64,000 nucleotides of DNA from Pseudomonas sp. CFBP 13711 (GTDB lineage Bacteria > Pseudomonadota > Gammaproteobacteria > Pseudomonadales > Pseudomonadaceae), in assembly GCF_014842265.1 (NCBI RefSeq), contig NZ_JACYVI010000007.1, forward strand, positions 202,002 to 266,001. Reading direction: 5' to 3'. Position numbers and translations under genes: made by a program. Under the pieces are notes generated by a model that saw only the letters and a program-made list of their open reading frames with translations, had not been told where the DNA came from and ran no database searches. Below are positions 51,211 to 60,592 of the stretch, piece after piece; the first letter of the stretch is position 1, and each line of letters opens with the position of its first letter.

Positions 51211-52743
51211 TTAGACCTTGCGCGCCTCGTGCATGCGCGCCAGTTGGCGCTCCAGCATTGACGGATACGGCTCCATCAGACGCTCCACGCAGCTGGCACC
51301 TTCGGGGCTCGCGATCGGGCGGATACGTGCACGCTGGCGAATGGTCGGGTCTTCGCTGATCTTGCGCTCCACCAGCAGCAGGTTGCGGCTGTGTTGCGAC
51401 AGGGCCAGGGCATCCTGGGCGGTTTCGGTCAGCAGCAGATCGATCTGGTTCATGCCGTGCAAGCCTTCGCCCAGTGTCAGGCCCAGCTGCAGTTGCAAGG
51501 TGATGCCGCTGTCGGCGACTTCGATCTGCAACGCATGGCTCAACGCACGTAGCAACTCGCCACAGCAGATGGCGTTGGTCAGGTAGTCATCGCCGCTGTC
51601 CTGGGTGCTGAACACCATCAGCGAACTGCCGTCGTTCAGGGTGTGCAGCTCGCTGTCGTAGAGCGAAGCGGCTTGATCAATGCAGTCACGGTAGCGCTCA
51701 AGCAATTCGGTCAGACGCGTGCGCGGCAGGCGGCGAAGTTGCTCCTGCGAACCCAGCTGCACGGCCAGCACGGCGCTGTACTGCGGCTGCGATGGAACGA
51801 CCGGAAGGATCGGACGCGGCGCAGGCTTTGGCGCGGCGGGGGAGTGATCGCGAAGGTCCGCGAACGGATCCTCCTCCTCGTCGTCTTCATCTTCCTCGGC
51901 GACGATACGTCGCGCCGGGATCACCGTCGCGCGTGGCTTTGGCGCGTCGTCGAAGTCAGGGTCGTTCAGGTCGCCGCTGTCAAACTCGGGGGAGGCGTCG
52001 TCTTCTTCATCGACCTGTGCAGGCTCGGGAATGGGAGCCGGTTCCGGTTCTGGCGGCGCGTAGGAAGTCTTCAGCTGGCGCGCCAGATCGCCGATCTCGT
52101 CCTGACGATCAGTGGCCGGCGTGTACGGATCGATGTAGCGCAGCCACATGCGCAGTTGCAGCATCGGCGTGGAGATATGGCGCCCCAGGTGCAAGCTCAA
52201 GGCCAGCGCCAGTGCCAGCAGGATCCCGGCCAGAATCGCCATGCTCTGGAGGCTGATGGTCAGCGGCTGTTGAAACTGAGCCATGTCCAGGCTGATGCGC
52301 AGCGTGCCGGCGACCACGTCCTGGAAGGTGATCTTGATCTCGTAGAGACCTTCTGCCTCGCCCAGCAAGCCGTTTTTCGGACGCTGACCGGCTTCGGCAA
52401 GAATGCGGTTGTCGGGGCTATAAATAGCCGCGTGGGCCACCAGCGGGTTTTTCACCAGATTGCCCAGCAGCACGTTGAGGCTGAGGATGTCGTTGGACAC
52501 CAGCAGTTCAGTGGCGGACGTGGCAGTCTGCGTGGTCAGGGCTTGCCCCAATGCGTCGGCCTGTTCGTGCATAGCTTGCTTGAATTGCAAACCCATGACG
52601 CAGGCGTAGATCACCAGAGCCAGCGCGACGAGGATCACGTTATGGCTGGCGATGCGCAAAGCAATCGGTACACGTCGGTGACGCAATGCCCGGAAGATCA
52701 GCAAGAAGAAATTATCGGTTTTTACTGGCGTGGGCCGGTTCAC
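51211..52743 (-). CDS. AhpA/YtjB (Smp) family membrane protein with HAMP-like region
   Basis: A 510-residue inner-membrane protein. Start GTG 52743 gives VNRPTPVKTDNFFLLIFRAL, with AAGAGAG nine bases upstream; the ORF to 52803 has no better site. Two membrane helices (VILVALALVIYACVMGL and AILAGILLALALALSLHL) enclose a periplasmic sensor-like loop, followed by a HAMP-like segment. A long acidic/Pro-rich linker (about residues 230-320) precedes a C-terminal domain. Smp (YtjB) of E. coli is also divergent from serB, supporting the call. Function is unclear. Confidence 0.8.
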   Translation of the reverse strand: MNRPTPVKTDNFFLLIFRALRHRRVPIALRIASHNVILVALALVIYACVMGLQFKQAMHEQADALGQALTTQTATSATELLVSNDILSLNVLLGNLVKNPLVAHAAIYSPDNRILAEAGQRPKNGLLGEAEGLYEIKITFQDVVAGTLRISLDMAQFQQPLTISLQSMAILAGILLALALALSLHLGRHISTPMLQLRMWLRYIDPYTPATDRQDEIGDLARQLKTSYAPPEPEPAPIPEPAQVDEEDDASPEFDSGDLNDPDFDDAPKPRATVIPARRIVAEEDEDDEEEDPFADLRDHSPAAPKPAPRPILPVVPSQPQYSAVLAVQLGSQEQLRRLPRTRLTELLERYRDCIDQAASLYDSELHTLNDGSSLMVFSTQDSGDDYLTNAICCGELLRALSHALQIEVADSGITLQLQLGLTLGEGLHGMNQIDLLLTETAQDALALSQHSRNLLLVERKISEDPTIRQRARIRPIASPEGASCVERLMEPYPSMLERQLARMHEARKV

Positions 52744-52873
52744 TGAGCACGGCTCTCTTGGTGAAGTTGGGGCGCAGTATAGCGAGCGACCCTGTGGCGG
52801 CAAAGCGCTGGCTGTGCCCGGCGGTCACTGAAAGTGCGTAGAATGCGGTTTTTTTCCACTGCGGGGGTGCGCC

Positions 52874-54091
52874 TTGCGCGAAATCGTCCTGATAAACATC
52901 ACCGGTGAAGACCGTCCGGGTCTCACTGCGGCCATCACCGGTGTGCTGGCCCAAGGCGGCGTGAACATTCTCGACATCGGTCAGGCGGTGATTCACGACG
53001 CTCTGTCGTTCGGCCTCCTGGTCGAAATCCCCGACACCGAGGCAGGCGCGGCAGTGCGCCAGAACGTGCAGGCGACAGTCGACGAACTGGGGCAGCAAGT
53101 CCGTTTTACCCACGTGTCCGAAGCTGATTATCAGCACTGGGTCGACGGTCAGGGCAAGGCGCGGCACATCGTGACGCTGCTGACCCGTAAGGTCACCGCC
53201 GAGCAACTGCAAACGGTCAGCGCGATCACTGCCAAATATGGCTTGAACATCGACCGCATCGACCGTCTTTCCGGGCGTATGCCGCTGGACATGCCTACCG
53301 AGAAGAGCAAGGGTTGCATCGAGTTTTCCGTGCGCGGCGAGCCAGTCGATCCCCAGCAGATGCAGGCCGAATTCCTTCACGTTGCCCAGGAGCTGAACGT
53401 TGATATCGCGTTCCAGCAGGATTCATTGTTCCGCCGCAACCGGCGTCTGGCAGTGTTCGACATGGATTCGACCCTGATCGAGGCCGAGGTCATCGACGAA
53501 CTGGCCAAGGCCCACGGCGTCGGCGAGCGCGTGTCGGAGATCACCGAGCGCGCCATGCGTGGCGAGCTGGACTTCCGCGCCAGTTTCAAAGAGCGACTGG
53601 CGCTGCTCAAAGGCTTGGATGTGAAGGTGCTGGACGAGATCGGCGCCTCGTTGCGTTTGACCGAAGGCGCAGAAACGCTGTTCGCCGAACTCAAGCGGCT
53701 GGGTTACAAGACCGCGATCCTGTCGGGCGGTTTTACCTACTTCGCTCGCCAGTTGCAGGCCAAACTGGGCATCGACTACATCTTCGCCAACGAGCTGGAA
53801 GTGGTAGACGGCAAGTGCACGGGCAACGCGATCGAGCCGATCGTCGATGCCCAGCGCAAGGCCGATCTGCTGCGCGAACTCGCGGGCAAAGAAGGGTTGA
53901 GTCTGGAGCAGACCATCGCAGTGGGCGATGGCGCCAATGACCTGCCGATGCTCGCCATCGCCGGCCTGGGTGTGGCGTTCCGCGCCAAGCCGCTGGTCAA
54001 GCAGTCAGCGAAACAGGCTATCTCGACGCTAGGCCTGGACGGCGTGCTGTATTTGCTGGGGTTCCGCGACCGGGAAGGGCGCGGCGCTTAA
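52874..54091 (+). CDS. serB: phosphoserine phosphatase SerB
   Basis: A 405-residue HAD phosphatase that makes L-serine from phosphoserine. Two N-terminal ACT domains (about 1-180; ITGEDRPGLTAAITGVLAQG) precede the HAD domain: motif I AVFDMDSTLIEAEVID, motif II TAILSGGFTYFA, and motif III/IV TIAVGDGANDLPMLAIAGLG. The start is TTG 52874, giving LREIVLINITGEDRPG, the standard N-terminus; a GGGGGTG lies just upstream. It is divergent from Smp/AhpA. Confidence 0.95.
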   Translation: MREIVLINITGEDRPGLTAAITGVLAQGGVNILDIGQAVIHDALSFGLLVEIPDTEAGAAVRQNVQATVDELGQQVRFTHVSEADYQHWVDGQGKARHIVTLLTRKVTAEQLQTVSAITAKYGLNIDRIDRLSGRMPLDMPTEKSKGCIEFSVRGEPVDPQQMQAEFLHVAQELNVDIAFQQDSLFRRNRRLAVFDMDSTLIEAEVIDELAKAHGVGERVSEITERAMRGELDFRASFKERLALLKGLDVKVLDEIGASLRLTEGAETLFAELKRLGYKTAILSGGFTYFARQLQAKLGIDYIFANELEVVDGKCTGNAIEPIVDAQRKADLLRELAGKEGLSLEQTIAVGDGANDLPMLAIAGLGVAFRAKPLVKQSAKQAISTLGLDGVLYLLGFRDREGRGA

Positions 54092-54104
54092 ACGCGTGAA
54101 TGTT

Positions 54105-54127
54105 GAGGCATCTGCAACGGATGCCTC
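54105..54127. terminator. hairpin between convergent serB and PilZ-like gene
   Basis: GAGGCATC (54105-54112) and GATGCCTC (54120-54127) form a perfect eight-base stem with a seven-base loop, in the 42-base gap between the two convergent stops. There is no T-run, so function is inferred from position and symmetry. Confidence 0.45.
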
Positions 54128-54133
54128 GATGGC

Positions 54134-55918
54134 TCAGAGCACCGTCCACAGCGAATCGAATTCCTGCTCCGGGCCGCCGGCGTCTGGCGTCGCAACCTTT
54201 TTCGGCCCTTCAAGAATCTGATACTCAAACTGGTTGTAGCTGCCCGTCGTCGCCCGACGATTGCTCAGGCTCGCGCGTCGCTGTTCGCCACTGGTATTGA
54301 TCAGCACCTTGGAGCCGTCCTCGAACGGCAGGCGCGGAGCGATGACCGTCGCTGGCACGTCGATGGCGCGAACTTCCGGCAACAGCAACGCGCGCAAAAA
54401 CTGACTGCTCTGCTCGGCACGGGTCAGTTGCATGCCACATGCCTGGGCGAAAGGGGCTATGAGTTCGACACCCATCTGCATGCCACCGCCACGGACCTGC
54501 CGCACCCAGCGGACCACCGCAATGCTCCAGCCGTGCCCATGGTCCTGAATGCCGATCATCTCACCGGCCTGCAACTGGTCCGGGACTTCCTTCGGCCAGG
54601 CCAGGCAGTAGCCGCCCGGACTGTGATTGACGATGTGCAGCGTGTACGTTGGAAAACTCTTTTGCCCGTCGGACGCCGCATTGCCTTCAGCGTCATCACG
54701 TTTGTATTCGATTTCCTCGAACGGCAACATGCTGTCGGACGTGCCATTGCGTTGCGCGTCCGCCGTCTGCGCCCACGGATCATGCTTGGCCGGCTTCAAA
54801 GGCTGCAGCGTGTATTCGGCGACTTTGGACAGGGTCGACATTTGCAGCAGGTCGCTGAAAGACTGCTGGCCGCCGACGTAATAATGCAGAGCGCTCATGC
54901 CCACGCAGACGGTGAGGGTGCCTTGCCCCGGGGTGCGTTGAAACGCACGTTCTGACACATCACCCCAAGCGGCGGCAAGGTGCTGGAGGACGTCGATGGA
55001 CAACCCCGGCGGCACTTTCAGCGCGGATTTCGAGCGTTCTTCAACAGGCGTTTCGGTGTAGCGTTCCAGAGCAGCCGACAGAGGACGGGGGTCGATGCCG
55101 AGCAGGTTCGGCCGCTGATCGTCGTCGTACAGCGCGGCGTAGCGCGGTGCCGTGTCAGTACCCGGAGACACGGCGTACAGGCTCTTGCTGTCCAGCGGCT
55201 GCTGCAGCGTAACCATCGCGCTCCACGCATCCAGCGCCTCTGCCAGCTTGCCGATGTTGTGCTGGCGCATCTGATTACAGCGCGAGCAGCCCATCAGCAG
55301 CGCGACGACGTAAGTCTGTTCAACGCTCATCGCCTGGGTGTTGTGGGCGAGGCTGTCGGCGACGGGCACGTTGTGCAACTGATGCTGGCGGGCGATCTGA
55401 TAGATCTGGTGCAGCTCAAGCCACAGGCCGTCCTGCACCGGGCAGTAAAGCTGATTGGCGCGGATCAGCGGGCCGTTCAGGCAGCTGAGCGCGCGCTGAA
55501 GGGCGGTGGTCAGCAGGCCGATGCGGTCTTTGCTGAGCTTGACGGCCACCCGCGCGATGATCTGTTTGTAGCCGATGGCGAGGTGGTTTTGCAGGGCCTG
55601 GCACAGATTGGCGACCTTGCGCGGACGCTCTTCGAGAACCACGGACTGGTTCAGGAAGTGACGCTCCAGATGCTTGCACACGAAAAAAACTTCCGGGCGA
55701 AGCAGTTCAAGGAGCTGTATGCGGTTGTCGCTGGGGGTGAGCAACTGGTTCAGCTCGCCGAGCCCTTGATAGAGCTGGCGGGCCATTTCACCGAGATTGG
55801 CCTTGGGCAGCGTAGCGATCCAGCGCTTCAAGTCTTTGGGCGTCGCGTCACAGAACGACAGGCTCGACTGCGTCGGCACAGGTGCGCGCAACAACAGTGG
55901 GAGACTTAAATTACTCAT
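54134..55918 (-). CDS. PilZ-like domain protein
   Basis: A 594-residue cytoplasmic protein. ATG 55918 gives MSNLSLPLLLRAPVPTQSSL; the ORF extends to 55981 without support. The first 400 residues are mostly helical and I do not recognise them. After an Asp/Glu-rich stretch comes YTLHIVNHSPGGYCLAWP, whose N-x-S-x-x-G resembles the second PilZ motif for cyclic di-GMP. The first motif (RxxxR) is not evident; only YKRDD lies before it. It may therefore be a PilZ relative with altered binding. It is the sole gene on this strand between serB and psd, and the 55919-56204 gap upstream shows no gene. Confidence 0.7.
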   Translation of the reverse strand: MSNLSLPLLLRAPVPTQSSLSFCDATPKDLKRWIATLPKANLGEMARQLYQGLGELNQLLTPSDNRIQLLELLRPEVFFVCKHLERHFLNQSVVLEERPRKVANLCQALQNHLAIGYKQIIARVAVKLSKDRIGLLTTALQRALSCLNGPLIRANQLYCPVQDGLWLELHQIYQIARQHQLHNVPVADSLAHNTQAMSVEQTYVVALLMGCSRCNQMRQHNIGKLAEALDAWSAMVTLQQPLDSKSLYAVSPGTDTAPRYAALYDDDQRPNLLGIDPRPLSAALERYTETPVEERSKSALKVPPGLSIDVLQHLAAAWGDVSERAFQRTPGQGTLTVCVGMSALHYYVGGQQSFSDLLQMSTLSKVAEYTLQPLKPAKHDPWAQTADAQRNGTSDSMLPFEEIEYKRDDAEGNAASDGQKSFPTYTLHIVNHSPGGYCLAWPKEVPDQLQAGEMIGIQDHGHGWSIAVVRWVRQVRGGGMQMGVELIAPFAQACGMQLTRAEQSSQFLRALLLPEVRAIDVPATVIAPRLPFEDGSKVLINTSGEQRRASLSNRRATTGSYNQFEYQILEGPKKVATPDAGGPEQEFDSLWTVL

Positions 55919-56204
55919 GTGACCGGCAAACTCCAACAACGACAGGACTGAACGGCGGCGTCCAACTCCGGGGGCAAGCACCCTCGCCGAGCGAAAAGAG
56001 CACGTTTACGTCCACTGAAAGCGAAGTTTCCTACAGCGCTGACAACTGGACTTTAGCAGCATCCTGCAACGGTCGCAGCCTGGGCACATTGTCCTGCGCC
56101 CAGCCCCGGCAATCCCTGGTTAAGCGTGATGTGGCGCGACGGCTTAAAGCAGTTCGCGCCAGAAAAACAGCATCACGCCTCTCGGGTAAGAGTTAAGGCA
56201 AGAA

Positions 56205-57068
56205 TCAGGCCTGCAATGGCAGCGCGATGCCCTGACCCATCTGAACGGCAGAACCGGCCGCCAGCAGCTCGGACCACTTCACCTGATTGGGCCCGAACAG
56301 CACGATGGCCGTAGAACCCAGTTTAAAGCGACCCAGCTCGGCGCCTTTTTCCAGATGAATGGGTGCGCGCGCGGCTTCGTCGTAACGGAAAGTCTTGAGC
56401 TCGCGCTTCGGTGGCGTGACCAGACCGGCCCAGACGGTTTCGATCGAGGCAACGATCATGGCACCGACCAGCACGACGGCCATCGGTCCGCGTTCGGTGT
56501 CGAACAGGCACACGACGCGTTCGTTACGGGCGAACAGCTCCGGCACGTTTTCCGCTGTGGTCTGGTTTACCGAGAACAGCCGGCCGGGCACATAGACCAT
56601 CTCGCGCAGTGTGCCGGCGAGCGGCATGTGAACACGGTGATAGTCCTTCGGCGACAGGTAAACGGTGGCGAATTCGCCACCCATGAACGGCGCGGACAGG
56701 CGCGCATCGCCGCCGAGCAGTTCCAGTACGCTGTAGCTATGGCCTTTGGCCTGGAAGATGCGGCCGTGTTCAATTGGGCCCAGTTGGCTGACCGCGCCAT
56801 CGGCAGGAGAAAGGATCGCGCCCGGCGTTGGGTCCAGTGGACGCGCGCCCGGTTTGAGGGCGCGGGTGAAGAAGTCGTTGAAGTGCGGGTACCCGGTGAT
56901 GTCCTCGACCTGAGCCTGGGACATGTCGACCTGGTATCGTCGCGCAAACCATTGGGTGAAGGCATTTTTGAACCAGCGCACGCGGCATTCGGCCACGCAG
57001 CCCGCCAGTTGCGACAGCAGATGATGGGGAAGCAGATACTGGAAAAGGATAAACAGACGCTGTTTCAT
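56205..57068 (-). CDS. psd: phosphatidylserine decarboxylase proenzyme
   Basis: A 287-residue inner-membrane enzyme that makes phosphatidylethanolamine. The self-cleavage site that creates the pyruvoyl group is in FKLGSTAIVLF (LGST). The conserved His segment YHRVHMPLAGTL and FFTRALKPGARPL are visible. ATG 57068 follows AGGAA six bases upstream; a TTG one codon earlier is not needed. It follows rhdA on the same strand by 58 bases. Confidence 0.95.
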   Translation of the reverse strand: MKQRLFILFQYLLPHHLLSQLAGCVAECRVRWFKNAFTQWFARRYQVDMSQAQVEDITGYPHFNDFFTRALKPGARPLDPTPGAILSPADGAVSQLGPIEHGRIFQAKGHSYSVLELLGGDARLSAPFMGGEFATVYLSPKDYHRVHMPLAGTLREMVYVPGRLFSVNQTTAENVPELFARNERVVCLFDTERGPMAVVLVGAMIVASIETVWAGLVTPPKRELKTFRYDEAARAPIHLEKGAELGRFKLGSTAIVLFGPNQVKWSELLAAGSAVQMGQGIALPLQA

Positions 57069-57126
57069 CAAGATTCCTAAAACGTTTGAAAAAGGGAATA
57101 CGGATCTATGCCACGTCGGGCGCCGA

Positions 57127-57942
57127 TTATTTCTCGACCGGGGTGTCCGGATGGTTGCCCCACTCGCCCCATGAGCCTGCGTAGCCCTTGACCCTCGGGT
57201 AACCCAGTGCCTTGGCCACCAGATAGGTGAAGCCCGAACGATGATGGGTCTGGCAGTGGGTAATGATTTCTTTCTCCGGGGTAATGCCCAGGTCTTTGAG
57301 GATCTGCGGCATGTCCTTGCGGATGCGCAGGTGGCGTGCCTGGTCCATGCCGGCGGTCCATTCGAAGTTCACGGCGCCGGGAATATGACCTCCCTTGGCG
57401 GCGACGACTTTCTCGCCGGAATATTCAGTTGGCGCGCGAGCGTCCCAGATCGCCAGGTCATCGGCGCCGAGGCGGCTTTGCAGGTATTCGCGGGTGGCCG
57501 TGGGCTCGTCGTGCAAGGTGAGCGAGACCGGACCGCCGACTGCTTGTGGCACCTCTGACGACAGCGGCAGACCTTCGGCCTGCCAGGCGAGCAGGCCACC
57601 GTCGATATAGTGATACTTTTTGTGTCCGATGACGTCGAGCAGCCAGATGAAGCGGCCGGCCCAACCGCCGCCTTCGTCGTCGTAGACCACGTACACCGCA
57701 TCGGGGTTGTGGCCCAGCTCGCCGAACAACGCTTCAAGATGGCTGTGCGAGGGCAGCAGTCCCGGCGCAGGTGGCAGGCCCAGTTGCGTGCGTTTCGGAT
57801 CGACGAATCGCGCGCCGGGAATGTGGCCGGCCTCGTAGCGGGCCGGGCTGGTCAGGTCGACCAGAATCAGCTCTGGCGCGCTGAGGCGTGCTTGCAGGTC
57901 TGCGGGCTCGATGACCAGCGGCAAGCTTGAAAAGGCAGACAT
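57127..57942 (-). CDS. rhdA: thiosulfate:cyanide sulfurtransferase (rhodanese)
   Basis: A 271-residue two-domain rhodanese that moves sulfur from thiosulfate to cyanide or other acceptors. The active-site loop CQTHHRSGF has the same CQTHHRS form as Azotobacter vinelandii RhdA, which supports the symbol. The inactive N-terminal domain shows YVVYDDEGGGWAGRF, and the C-terminal domain WDARAPTEYSGEKVVAAKGG. Cyanide-producing pseudomonads may use it for detoxification. It is probably co-transcribed with psd. Confidence 0.92.
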   Translation of the reverse strand: MSAFSSLPLVIEPADLQARLSAPELILVDLTSPARYEAGHIPGARFVDPKRTQLGLPPAPGLLPSHSHLEALFGELGHNPDAVYVVYDDEGGGWAGRFIWLLDVIGHKKYHYIDGGLLAWQAEGLPLSSEVPQAVGGPVSLTLHDEPTATREYLQSRLGADDLAIWDARAPTEYSGEKVVAAKGGHIPGAVNFEWTAGMDQARHLRIRKDMPQILKDLGITPEKEIITHCQTHHRSGFTYLVAKALGYPRVKGYAGSWGEWGNHPDTPVEK

Positions 57943-57988
57943 CTAGCGTCTCCGGATCGCGAAAAGGTTGCGAATTGTAGCTCAGCCG

Positions 57989-59524
57989 TCAGCCATTGCG
58001 ATGGCTAAAGGTGGTCAGCGCTTTCTCGATGCACTGACCGGTTTTTCCGAACGCCTGGACGGACACTTCGGAAAACGGTCCGCCGCCCTGATCAGCCACC
58101 ACCATCATCACCACACGGCCATTGCTGGCCAGTGAGCGAATCAGCAGGTTTTCGCCGCTGAACAGATTGCGCAGCTGCGGCGGCAGCAGCGCCGAAAACT
58201 GGGCGTTGTTGGCCGGTGTCAGGCGCAATTGCGTGGGTTGAGCGAGCAAGCGTTGCAGCACGGTGCTGTCTTTGTAGGGCACCAGCAACGCAGCGGCCGA
58301 CTTGTCCACGCCTGCGATCTGATGCACGCGCAGGCTGTCGGTCTTGCGATCGGTCATCAGCAACACCACTCGCTGCATGCCCGCCGCCACCAATGCATCC
58401 CGGGCGCAGGTGGTCAGGTGTATCGCGTTGATGAAAATGCCGGGCTCTTTCAACAGATCGGCGCAGTGCTTGCGCCACAGCTGCAAGGCGTCGGGCGAGG
58501 GGGGCGGTGCAGGCAGCAAGCCTTTATGTACTCGTCGTGCACTCCACGGCCAAAGCAAAGCCTGCGCCGGGTGCCAGATATCCGGGCCGGAATGCTGGCG
58601 AGCGCTGGCCGCCGCATTCTGGTGAACCTGCTGCTGGAGATGATCCAGTGACTGTTGCAGATACAGGCTGGTCAGCAGTTGCCAGCGCAGGTTATGCGGC
58701 GTGTCCCAGGCCTGGTGCGCCGACAGCGCGAGGCCGTTGGCCAGCAGAATTGTATTGGCGGGCTGGTTAAGCCAGCGCCGCAGCGGCAGATCGGCGTCGA
58801 GTTGCTGTTGCTGCTTGAGTGGGTCGTTGTTGCTATGGGCGATGCGCAACACTTTCACCAGATTGCGTTGCTGGGAGGTCAGCAGTTCGTAGCCCTGGGT
58901 CACCCAGATCGGCAAGCGCCAGTGCTGCGCCAGCCCCTGACACAAACGCACCAGCCGCACGCCAAACAGTGCCTGCTCCACGGTCTTGGCAGATTCGCCC
59001 TTGTGGATAACCCGCAATTCCCATTCTTCCAGCAGTTTGGGGTGGGCCAGCGCCAACGGCCAGAGGGGCGAGAGAAACAGGAGGCTGCCCAGATGGATGT
59101 CCTGCCACAGCCGGGCCAGTTGATTGGCGAACAGGCCGTAAGCCTGTTGCATGGCGTGCTGACTGATCAGCTGTATCTGACGCAGCGCCATGGGGATATC
59201 CCGTGCATCGACACTCGGCAACCGCGCCAGCAGCGCCTCGGTACGCGCCAGACCCAGGCGGTTGATGGCGACTTCAAGACTCTCCGCAGGCTGAGCCGTG
59301 GCGGGGCTGTTCAGGTTGGCTTCGCGCAAAACGTTGAGCACCAGCGCCGGGCTGTCCTGCATGAGATCGGCAATATCGCGCAGCGAGCGGCGGCTGTCGG
59401 TCAATGCCGCCTGCACGCGCTGATACGCCACCGCGGGCACCGGCAAGGCGATGCTGTCGAGCTGCTTTATCCAGGTATCGAGGGTGCGCGGAACAGGGAG
59501 CGAAGTAGCTTTATCTGATTGCAT
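57989..59524 (-). CDS. HDOD domain protein
   Basis: A 511-residue cytoplasmic protein. The N-terminal half (about 20-280) has the HDOD pattern (LRDIADLMQDSPALVLNVLR, AINRLGLARTEALLARLPSV), a metal-free HD-like fold used in signalling. The second half (about 340-511) looks GAF-like (GMQRVVLLMTDRKTDSLRVH) but I cannot place it firmly. ATG 59524 is the only good start. The neighbours are motA/motB on the opposite strand, so a link to motility signalling is possible but not shown. Confidence 0.8.
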   Translation of the reverse strand: MQSDKATSLPVPRTLDTWIKQLDSIALPVPAVAYQRVQAALTDSRRSLRDIADLMQDSPALVLNVLREANLNSPATAQPAESLEVAINRLGLARTEALLARLPSVDARDIPMALRQIQLISQHAMQQAYGLFANQLARLWQDIHLGSLLFLSPLWPLALAHPKLLEEWELRVIHKGESAKTVEQALFGVRLVRLCQGLAQHWRLPIWVTQGYELLTSQQRNLVKVLRIAHSNNDPLKQQQQLDADLPLRRWLNQPANTILLANGLALSAHQAWDTPHNLRWQLLTSLYLQQSLDHLQQQVHQNAAASARQHSGPDIWHPAQALLWPWSARRVHKGLLPAPPPSPDALQLWRKHCADLLKEPGIFINAIHLTTCARDALVAAGMQRVVLLMTDRKTDSLRVHQIAGVDKSAAALLVPYKDSTVLQRLLAQPTQLRLTPANNAQFSALLPPQLRNLFSGENLLIRSLASNGRVVMMVVADQGGGPFSEVSVQAFGKTGQCIEKALTTFSHRNG

Positions 59525-59641
59525 TCACAACACCCGTACGGCTGGGAGGTTTTGATCAATGTCGGGTACTGGCATCATGCTGGCCCTCATGGACGCAACG
59601 TCCTGCGCCACGCATCGGTCAGCATTTTCCTGTGATCTGAC

Positions 59642-59668
59642 TATAGTCTGGCGCATTCATGCCGATAA
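59642..59668 (+). promoter_or_regulatory. sigma-28 (FliA) promoter of motAB
   Basis: A -35 TATA at 59642-59645 (consensus TAAA, 3 of 4) and a perfect -10 GCCGATAA at 59661-59668 are separated by exactly 15 bases, the FliA spacing. It lies 69 bases before the motA ATG. Flagellar late-class motor genes are known to use this sigma factor. Confidence 0.85.
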
Positions 59669-59737
59669 GCAGGACAAGAGTTTCAAGCGCTTCTCGCACA
59701 ATGACCATGAACCCGACTCAGTAAGTATTCTCTACCT

Positions 59738-60589
59738 ATGGCAAAAATTATCGGCATCATCGTCGTTTTCGCGAGCGTTCTCGGCGGATACGTACTGTCC
59801 CACGGTCAGATCGCTGCGTTGATCCAGCCTTTCGAGGTCATGATCATCGGCGGTGCGGCGCTGGGCGCATTCCTGCAAGCCAACCCGGGCTATATGACCA
59901 TGCTGGTCATCAAGAAGTCCTTGAAGATGTTCAGCACCCGGTTCACCCACGGCTACTACCTCGAAGTGCTGGGCCTGGTCTACGAGATCCTCAACAAGAG
60001 TCGCCGCGAAGGCATGATGGCCATCGAAGGCGACATTGAAGAGCCCGAGAACAGCCCGATTTTCGCCAAATACCCTGGCGTGCTCAAAGACACCCGCATG
60101 ATCGCTTTCATCTGCGATTACCTGCGCATCATGTCTTCCGGCAACATGGCGCCCCACGAGCTGGAAGGCTTGTTCGACATGGAACTGCTGAGCATGAAAG
60201 AAGAGCTCGAGCATCCTTCCCACGCAGTGACCGGTGTCGCCGACGCCATGCCGGGTTTCGGTATCGTTGCTGCGGTACTGGGTATCGTGGTGACCATGGC
60301 CTCCCTGGGTTCCGGCGACAAAGCCGCGATCGGCATGCACGTCGGCGCGGCACTGGTGGGTACCTTCTTCGGTATCCTTGCGGCGTACGGTTTCTTCGGT
60401 CCGTTGGCCACTTCCCTGGCCCACGATGCCAAGGAAGAGATGAACGTCTATGAATCGATCAAGGCTTCGCTCGTAGCATCGGCGTCCGGCGTGCCGCCTT
60501 CGCTGGCCGTGGAGTTCGGTCGCAAGGTTCTGTATCCGGCCCATCGCCCCAGCTTCAGCGAGCTGGAACAAGCTGTCCGCGGTCGTTGA
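59738..60589 (+). CDS. motA: flagellar motor stator protein MotA
   Basis: A 283-residue inner-membrane stator subunit with four helices that conducts protons with MotB to turn the flagellum. Typical segments: ASVLGGYVLSHGQIAALIQP, FEVMIIGGAALGAFLQANPG, the cytoplasmic loop with charged residues, then PGFGIVAAVLGIVVTMASLG and HVGAALVGTFFGILAAYGFF. The length is normal. It is followed by motB after three bases and preceded by a FliA-type promoter. Confidence 0.96.
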   Translation: MAKIIGIIVVFASVLGGYVLSHGQIAALIQPFEVMIIGGAALGAFLQANPGYMTMLVIKKSLKMFSTRFTHGYYLEVLGLVYEILNKSRREGMMAIEGDIEEPENSPIFAKYPGVLKDTRMIAFICDYLRIMSSGNMAPHELEGLFDMELLSMKEELEHPSHAVTGVADAMPGFGIVAAVLGIVVTMASLGSGDKAAIGMHVGAALVGTFFGILAAYGFFGPLATSLAHDAKEEMNVYESIKASLVASASGVPPSLAVEFGRKVLYPAHRPSFSELEQAVRGR

Positions 60590-60592
60590 TCC

